Below, in pieces: positions 49,101-58,895 of a DNA stretch of 64,000 bases. Origin of the DNA: Temnopleurus reevesii (taxonomy: Eukaryota; Echinodermata; Echinoidea; Temnopleuroida; Temnopleuridae). Position 1 is the first letter of the stretch. Every line of letters starts with the position of its first letter. The translations under genes and the position numbers were made by a program. The notes under the pieces were generated by a model. It saw only the letters and a list, made by a program, of their open reading frames with translations. It searched no databases and was not told where the DNA came from. The stretch lies in contig BQKZ01000064.1 of the NCBI GenBank assembly GCA_036244855.1, positions 1 to 64,000 of the forward strand, in the 5' to 3' direction.

Positions 49101-52100
49101 CTGTAATGGTTTGCTTCATTCACTCTTACTTAAAAATGAGATATGAAACTGTTCCTCAATATATACAGTGTAATTAAAATTTCCAATATCATTACAACAC
49201 TGCTACAAACAAACAATGATAAAAATTGCACTATAATATGATTCTACATGAAAATGTATATCACTATGGACTTTCATGAAAGCAACCTAATTGCATACCT
49301 CTATGCATGAGCAAAATTGCACTAAGCTCTATTCCCTTCTACACAAAAATATAATATTTACAATTGAAAATGTTGATTTACCCAACAACTAAATATCTAC
49401 AATTCTCCTCTTCAAAAATCATGGGGATTTTCAAACAAGATTTTTTACATGACACCACAATTGGTTTAGAAATAGGATTAAGAGTACACATACTGTAAAT
49501 GGATTTTTTTTTAATCTAGATACTGTAAAACAATATAATACATAAAATTATAGTGTATTTTGGTGCTCATAAATGTCCTACGAATCTATCATGTAGCTCT
49601 ACAAATTATAATAGTTTCCCTATAAGAGGATTTTACAATGTAAATGAAGGATGTAAATGGAGACATACCTGAAAGAAGTCTAATTGCATGTCTCTGTACA
49701 TGAGCATAGTTACACAGAGCGCTATTTACTACCGAGTATCTGATCAGACAACGAAGACAGTCCATCTGAAAAATATATATACATATATTTATTATATTTT
49801 ACTGTGCTGGTCTTAAAAAATGTTCAGGAGATTCTAAAATCATGTTTATTATCTTCTTCATGTTTTCACTATCAGTTTGTTTGGCTTTGTTTCTAAAATG
49901 CTTTGAGCACCATAAATTGAACCTGTGCGCTATATAAATAGCCATCATTATTATCATATCTTTTCAAAATGTTGCTTGAATTGTGAGTGATTTCACAAAT
50001 TGGCACTATTGTAACAAAACACACAAAATAAATACTATGAAAGGATGTTTCACAAACTAGAATATATGCACACAGGACTGTTGTACCAAAACACAAAATA
50101 CTATGAAAGGAAGTTTGATACTACACATATAGCATCTGTTTTTCAATTACAGTGTACAAATGTATCCTTATATTACATTATCATCATTATCGGATGATGC
50201 ATTGTAAAAACATATAATACACTGTCTTCATTTTCAACAAATTTGCTCTTACTAGCAACGAACACTACAAGAAGGTTAATTGGCTAGGTCTATGTAAAAT
50301 GAATGACATAACAAAATTAGATTACATTAAATTAGATTAGGTAATATCCTTAGCAAGGAAAGATGAATTTGATACCCTATCAAAATGATGGTAAAACACT
50401 GCTACATAGCTTATGCAAGATTGACTCTATAATTTCGAAGTCAATAAGGCTCTAGTTATTCTAGAATAAAAGCTGATAAATATTTCACATAAAAGTCTTG
50501 TGTTTTACCTGTCTTTGTGATAATGCTCCAAACAGTGCTTTTCCTTCATTCCTCAACTGGGTTTCTAGAGAGAAATGATTAAAAAAATGGGGAAAATGAT
50601 TGGAACATATGCTTGTATTCATTACTCTGAGGTGATCAATAAAGTACATTTATATATTAAAAAAAAAAAATCCTATTCTAATCCTAACGTTTGCAACATA
50701 GTGACAAAAATGCGCTTTCACATTCATTACATCTTCTCCATCAAACTCCTTGCCTGTACCTCCTCCCTCGGTCACATTTATATAAAAAAAAAAAAAATCC
50801 TATTCTAATCCTAACGTTTGCAACATAGTGACAAAAATGCGCTTTCACATTCATTACATCCTCTCCATCAAACTCCTTGCCTGTACCTCCTCCCTCGGTC
50901 ACATGTTCCAGAAGATTATATAGAATGAGTTGTTGCAGGAGAGATTTCATCACTTGCAAGATGCATGCAAATCAAGTGCAAATTGGAATTTATACACATT
51001 CTGATTCGCTCTTTGTCTGCTGCATTATGAAGATATGATTGTAAGCCAGATTTCCCATAGATTATATCAACATACCGACACCAATTTTAGACATATTTTG
51101 GTGAACCCAAAGCTTCAATATTTAATTGAATCATCATCATCATAATATCCTAAAAAATATTAACTAACAAATGTGTCCCTGACTGGGATTACATTCTTTA
51201 CATTATGTGAATGTAAAATCCATTTTGATCTGCAAATTTCAATAAATGGCCTTCACAATCAATTCTAGCATTAATCATGGTCTTACTAATAATATCAATA
51301 AATCTGAAATTAACATTGAAAAAAAGGGATTGGTAATGAGATCTGTCACAGCGACAAGGAGTCATTTTCCGACAGTTCCCATAGCAACTGTCAGCGATCG
51401 TGCTTTTCATCCAATCACAATCAAGGAATTTGTCAGTGCTGACTAATTGTCTCTGCGACAAATCTTGATGAAACACCCCCCGTACTAACCTGTAACTTGT
51501 ACTGTATAGGCACATGTATTCCAGGCTAAGATAGCCATTCTACTATCATCATCATGAGGCATCACACCCAATCCCACCTACAGTTTGGACAGAAATAACA
51601 TTGAAATGTATCGATGAATAGAATAAAAGGAACCAAGTCCCTGCATACTCATGTAGTTGAAGAGGTAGCTTTCATAATTGTATTGTTATCAATAATGTAT
51701 TTACTTTGGAATTTGTTAAACTTGTACTGTATAGGCACATGTATTCCAGGCTAAGATAGCCATTCTACTATCATCATCATGAGGCATCACACCCAATCCC
51801 ACCTAAAAATTGGACAGAAATAAAATAAAAAAGTACAAAAATAAATGAAATAATATTCATATACATAAAGAGGTAACTTTCATCTCAACTGATTATATTA
51901 CTATCTATATTAATGCATTGAATTTTGACTTAGTTTAAATGTAATGGTATATTCTTTAGATCTTGACCATCTGCTAAATGTCTCATATCATCACAATATT
52001 TAAGAAATATCAGTGCAATAACTGTCAGAAACAAGTAAAAAAATATAAACATTTTCTCAGACTGTAAAAAAATGCAATGAAATAAAATGTCGATAGAGAG

Positions 52101-54678
52101 AAAGAGAGGGAGAAAGAAAATTTCACTTAAAGTACAAGAAAATCTTATAAGATCTCAAATCAGAAAAAAGTTCTTGCACGAGTAACACGGTGGGAAATGT
52201 ACAATACTGATTTACTTACCGTGTAGGCAGACCTTGAAAAGTGTCTGATCATCTCTTTCACATTCTCCGAGATTGGTAAGCTACGGAATGGAGATATGAA
52301 ATAAAAGAACCATGGATCAACATGAACATAATGCATGAAGTTTAAATTAAAATACTATCCAATACAAATTAAGATCTTTCTCAAAATGTTTATATATATA
52401 TATACAGAAAACTAAAGAAAAGTTTGATGTTGTTGACAAGAATCCTTACTACAATTGAATATCTAAACAAGAAATACATCAAAATGAAGCCTACCATGAA
52501 ACTTGGATAAATTGGAAGAGTTGTTGAAATTTGAGGGAGACAGTCTCAGCTAGAAGCCTCTTCAAGGATGGGATAGGAGACATCTGGATGAAACCTGGAA
52601 TATAAAGTAGAAAAATATTTTCCTGACAATTAATTGAAAATATGATGAAATAAATTTCTTTCCAAAAAATGACATAAATTCATGAGTCTCTCTAAATGCA
52701 TGTCCCTATTCATTTAAGCCTAAACTTTAATCATGAATTTTGTGTTAAAATCAAAATCATTTTACAGATTCAATTGACACGATATATGGGCCTTGTATCT
52801 TTTATATTCACACTTGAAGCTACAGAATTTAAGTATGGTCCTGCAAATGATACATGAAACTCATAAATATCTAATGCCCTGGGAGGTGTTTAACAAAAAA
52901 AAAAAAAAATTAAAAAAAAAATTTAAGTTCGACTGGTACCCCTTCTTGTGCGTAATGGTTCAAATTATTTCGCGCATTCAGCACAAGAACTGATACCGGT
53001 CGAACGTAAAGTAGTGCGTAACTATAAGAACGAATTGGTGAAACACCGACCTGGTCACATAGAGGCCCAGAAGCAACACGATTCAACATGACTATTCGTT
53101 AATTCACGGTTAACTGCCGTTAAGAGTCATGTTGAATCGTGTCGTTTTCCGAGGCTTAACATAGAATATAGCTAGCAAATTTTATTTCAGAGCTGTTTCA
53201 TAAACGGATAGAGTTTCATGTACATTCATCCGGATTTTGTCACAATTTCAACAGAGAAAAAATATTCACAAGAACATTTCTTGGATTGAGAATTTTAAGA
53301 AGAAACGCTATGTGGGGTCAGACAACACATTTACATAACCAACCAGGCATCATCTCAATACTTACTTCCCACTCCAATTTCCCCTCCTTCAACATCTCCT
53401 CCCATTGCAGTGGCTCCCTCCACCTTGCTGGCCTCCTCCTCGCCTAGATCCTTAGCCTCCATCCCATCACCTCCTACAGGGAGAGCTCCACCCTGAGCTC
53501 CTTCCATCTCTCCTCCTCCAGCTGCTCCCATCTCCATCTCCCCAGCCATCTCCTCATCCTGTGACTCCTGTCTCTGCTCCCTCTCTTCATCCCCTTCATC
53601 GTCGGTGGCAGCGGCGCTGTCCATCCCTGCCTCCATGGGGACAACGGTTGCCTCCTCCTGTTCCTTCTCAAACTCTCTCTGCTGGGCGGAGACCTGGAGA
53701 GTCTTCTGGATGCCTTCCAGCCACTCCTGGAGATTGATTGCTGTCTCTCCCGATTTCCTGCAATTGAGATGGTTCTATAATTATGAGTTGGTCCAACGGA
53801 GAAAGCATTCATTTCATAATTGGGCGGTCATATTTAATAATAGTAAAGAATTGAGCAACATTAATTTGGATCTGCTCATTTGTTGCCGGGCTAGAGATCA
53901 AATGAACAACAATCTTCCAACAACATACTGTTATGAAGTACTGTTTGTAAAGTTTAAATACGATTCAGTGATTATGACTTTTCTTCAAAGGATACCTCTA
54001 TTATTCTAAATCCATGCAATTCTGCTTTGGGCAAATTTTTCTCCATCTACATTTTCGTTGTCATCCCAATGCCTTTATTTAGTGCAGAAATAGAGAAGAA
54101 TGCACAAATGAAAATAAGTTACATTCTTTTTTTTTACTTTATCAAAATTTGTCAACAAATTTTGGAATGAAATAAAAGACGAAGAAACTTCCTGGATACA
54201 ATGTGTCACAAAGTGATGATTTTAAAAGAAGTGAAAATTCTTACCCGTCAATGTTTGCACCTTCTTGAGTGGCATTCTGCAAGCCAACAACCGAGGGCAG
54301 TAGAGGTATGACTGTATTACTCAACGTCTCACACAGTGGACATAGGAACTGATGCTGACTGATGTCGTAGTTCAGGATCCCTCTCATCCTGAGATTCCGT
54401 CTCTGTTCCTTTGCTAGAAGGGATTCAAAGAACCTGTAGAAATGGAAAAGTATTAAAGGTTTATGATTTTCTAATGGCTAGTGTCCAAACAGTGGATGAA
54501 GAGACCAATATGGAAATTACTTTTATTTACAGAGTAATCATCTTCAACAATCATCACCACCATCATCATCGTCATCATCACCATTATCATCATCGTCATC
54601 ACCCTCATAAACATCATCTGCCTCATCATCTGAATCATTAACATCAACATCATCACCATCATAATTAACATCACCATT

Positions 54679-54716
<38 letters not shown>

Positions 54717-56271
54717 TTTCTTCATCTTCATCTTCACCATTATCATCATCATCAACAACATCATTATCACCATCATCACCAATATCATCATAACCACCAA
54801 CACCAATACCAACACTATCGCCATCATCATCATCATTCTCATTATGTCCCAGCTAGTTCAATTCACTGATCTTGTGATATGTGACTAGTTATCACTAGAG
54901 CCCCAAAGATCATTCATCATATACATATATTTGCTCCTAGTCTGGTAAAAGTTAAAAAGTAACAAGCGAGTTGATACTTTTATTGACTTCACATCTAAAT
55001 GTATCACATATTTTTAGAATTTCATTCAGCGGTTGTCAAGAACTACAAAGCTGGAAACAAAATAGACACGACACTTTGCATGCAATTGCCCATAGTTGGA
55101 ATGAAAATCTGATTTCAACTCACCCTTGCCAGCAAGTAGAATGCATGATGTGGCCACATGTGCTTACATGGGTCCCCCAGTAAAGGTCTGTGCTGGCGAA
55201 CAGGGGGTCAAATTTCTCTGTATGGTGGAAAAAACAATGCAACATAATGATACATGCTAACATTAAACTTGAATGATGGAGAAGATAATGCCAAATCCTG
55301 ATAGCATTCAAATTGGAATATGAAAGAAGAAAAAGAAAGAAAGAAAACTTGAGGGCAAAGAGAATACTAAATGATAAATTGACATAGCATTCAGTTTGGT
55401 TTATCTCTTCAAACAACACAATTGTTAAGCTTTCAGACATCATAAATCTAAATGTCAATTTACACACAACGCAAAGAGTGTTCAGAAAACCATTCTGCGG
55501 AGAAATAGTCTCAGAGGAATAAATACATAAGAAATTAAATTGTAAGCAAATGGCAGCGTTCTCTTACATATATTCGTACTTCAACTCATTAAACAAATTT
55601 GACCTAGAAACAATAGAATATAAGATGAATGCCAGTGATTGTTGAAGTTTAATTTGTAGATGTTTGATCATGGATTTAAAATCTCACATGTCTTACCTCC
55701 ATCCTCTATTGTCTTCTCTCTCGCCTTTGAAAGAACTGTGGATCTGGAAGAAAAAATTAAAAAGAGAACATAATGATAAATTTATGTTATATCACACTCA
55801 TTTTCATTATCATAATGTGTTCTGCAATATAGGACCAAACATCAATTATAATCAAGTGATTTGTCTCATAAAATTCTTTGATTAAGCCATTTGGTTATAA
55901 GCATTCTAATCTTTTTTCAAATGACTACTTTACAGTGACTATTCCACACCAGTCTCCATTTCTGGCCTGTATATCCTGGGCCAGTTCATACTATCTATGA
56001 TGATAGATGTGTTCTTACCTTTGAATGAAAGCTGCAAGGACCATTGCTTTACCATCAAAGTGAATATCTTCCTCCTCCTGACAGAGTATACAGGTAGCTG
56101 TGGAAGACTCGGCCATCACAGAAGGGCTCTGGCGTGGACCAAGGCAACATGGGTACTCGGGCACTGCTACATCACTGTGAGAATACAAAAGAAATAGGTT
56201 TGAATCATCACCAGTATCATCATCATCATCATCATCACCATCATCATCATTATCATCATCAACATCAACAA

Positions 56272-56309
<38 letters not shown>

Positions 56310-58852
56310 CTACAAGTTGATACCCTGTGAAAAAGAGATGAACCCAACCTGTCGGTGGCACCAAATAACTATTTCTCCCTCAAGTAGTTGAGAAGGTCTC
56401 TGATGATTATAAACAAGTAGTCGTAAAGCAAACTTACTTAAAATGAGATCCCCTAACAATCCTTCAAACAACGATTAAACAGGGCATCCACAAGGAGGGA
56501 TCTTATAGTGGCTAATGGTGTGTCTTTCATATGTGTATGTGTAAGATATTGAGAATTGCTAACTTGAGGACACCAGAATAGGAAGAAGATCTTCCTTCTT
56601 ACCCAGTCTCCATGCTACAAGTGGAAGCGGTGCGATGGCGCGGGGATCCTCCCTCATTGGTGGCGTCAAAGAACTCTGGGTTCTCCCTGATGAAGTTCTT
56701 CTGCATGGCTGACATCTGCTGCATGAGATGCTCTCTTCGTTTCCGAGCCATCTCCTGATTCTTCTTCCTCTCCTCCGCCTCCTTGTTCATCTCCTCCGTC
56801 GAGCGGGCATCCTTAGGGGCTGGGGGAGGCCTCATCTGGGTGATGCTGGTGGAGTGGCCAGCGAGCTTCAGGATTCTTCCATATTTCTACAGAGGAGAAA
56901 AGAGTGTTCAAATATGAAGACTCTATGTTAGTATAATCACTTTGAATAAAAATTGAATTTTTTAGTGTGTTCTTCAATCCCTTGGCTTCCTTGTCCATCT
57001 CCTCCATGGAGGGGGTGTCCTTTGGGGCTGGAGGGGGCGTCCTTTGGGGCTGGGGGAGGTCTCATCTGGGTGATGCTGGTGGAGTGGCCAGCGAGCTTCA
57101 GGATTCTAACGTATTTCTACAAGGGGGAGAGACAGTTGAGAGATGAGAATTATATGTTGGTGTAATTGCTTACGATAAAAAATGTCAAAATCAACAAAAG
57201 TAATAAATACTGCGTTTTTCCATGGGGGCTGCATTGAGAAATGGTCAGTGATGATACAACAACATAACAATCAAATAGAATAAATTTGAACTATTAGGAA
57301 ATGTTGCTACAAAGATGCAATCAATTGCAAGATGCAATTGATTGGCGAGCATTAATCAAAACCATTGTTTCATACACATCTTGTCAATTGCACAGACACA
57401 GCACAAGTGTAATGTGCAGATCAATTTGTGACTGATTTGCAGTTGATTTGCGTTCAAATGAAAATTTGTAGCAACATCCCCTAAGATTGTCTAGCACAGT
57501 ATATATGTCTCAGCATGTTGATTTGAGTAATGAATAGAATGAGAACAATCAACTAACCTTGATGAGCCAATCCAGGAACTCTTTGTTAGATTCCATCCTT
57601 TGATGCCCCACCAGGTTCTGCAGTGTCTCAAACATGTTCGGTGACTCTGAAGAAGAAAATGAAATCAAATTTAACCCCTCTTCTGTCATCAATTATATAA
57701 CAAAAACTAAAAGTCCTAAAACATCAGAAAAGGGTGAAACTTTAAAGACAGTGATTCAAGCGCCTCCAGGCAGGTCAAAAATATAATAAAAGGTTACAGT
57801 TTAAAAGGAATAAAAACAAACAAAATGTTATGGTTGGAAAAGTGAAAATTTGTTACCAGATGATTGGATGAGCATCCCCTTTAAATGAAACCAATTAATC
57901 TTCGTTCCCAGTAGCTATAATTTAATAATAAATGGTAATAAGAGGCAGATACGATTTTACTTCACACTTTTCAAATTCTTTTATTTTTGATAAAACACAA
58001 CGAAACAAGAATTTTTTCTGGCTCTCTGTGACAGAAGGTTGTTTCATTCATTCTAATACAATGATTATGTATGATGATATTTCAATCTTTAAAATGAATT
58101 TAATATTTTTCGATGAGGTTTTGCCTTTTATTATTTACTGACAATGTAGCAACAGAATTTCTATGTCCAGGGAAAGGTATCGTGAAGGTTTGTGAGTAAC
58201 AGCTAATTTGAAAGAGAAATTCTGATTGGCTACATGTTTGTCCATAGAGCAAAATGTGCAATCAACTATGATCTTGATTGGAAATTTATCAATCACAGAT
58301 GTGTATGTTACAAAGCCCTAGACTGCAAATGATATTCAGCATCATGACATCATGGCTGCATTGATACTAGGCTTGAATTGCCATCAAGTGACCAAGTAAT
58401 AATGTCGGATGCGCTTTGATTTGATTTGATTTGATTTGATTTTCTTCAGTATACAACAATAAAAATATATCAAAATAACAAGATTCGTAGAAATGATTTG
58501 ACATTGAGTCATAAAACACAACAAACAGAAGAGTACAGCAAACTAAGATGACACACTGTCAAAATCAACAGCATACATTATATAACACATAAAAAAAATA
58601 GAAAAAAAGATTGCCTTTATAAGCAAATTGCTTGAAAAAAAAAGAGATAACACTTGAACAGTCATAAACATGATAAGGCGCTATATGAATCCAAAATATT
58701 ATTATCATGAACTGAAATTGGTACTTACCTTGTGCCCCTTTGATGATGAATGTCATGGGAGTGCCTTCTCTATGGCTAGCTTCAGCCTCCAAGAGTGCTA
58801 CACCTACCAAGTACAGTGTCTGGAAAGAAACAAAATATAATAGCTTTTATCA

Positions 58853-58895
<43 letters not shown>

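Noticed and set aside
50741..50959. Minus-strand open frame including TEGGGTGKEFDGEDVMNVKA as a UBR exon
   Set aside because: Exons m and n join in phase and match UBR1/2 directly without it. The sequence is the 127-bp minisatellite unit, whose length is not a multiple of three.
54471..54842. Methionine-rich and histidine-rich open frames
   Set aside because: Produced by the (ATC)n microsatellite in an intron. The same applies to the Asp/His frames at 56015-56391.
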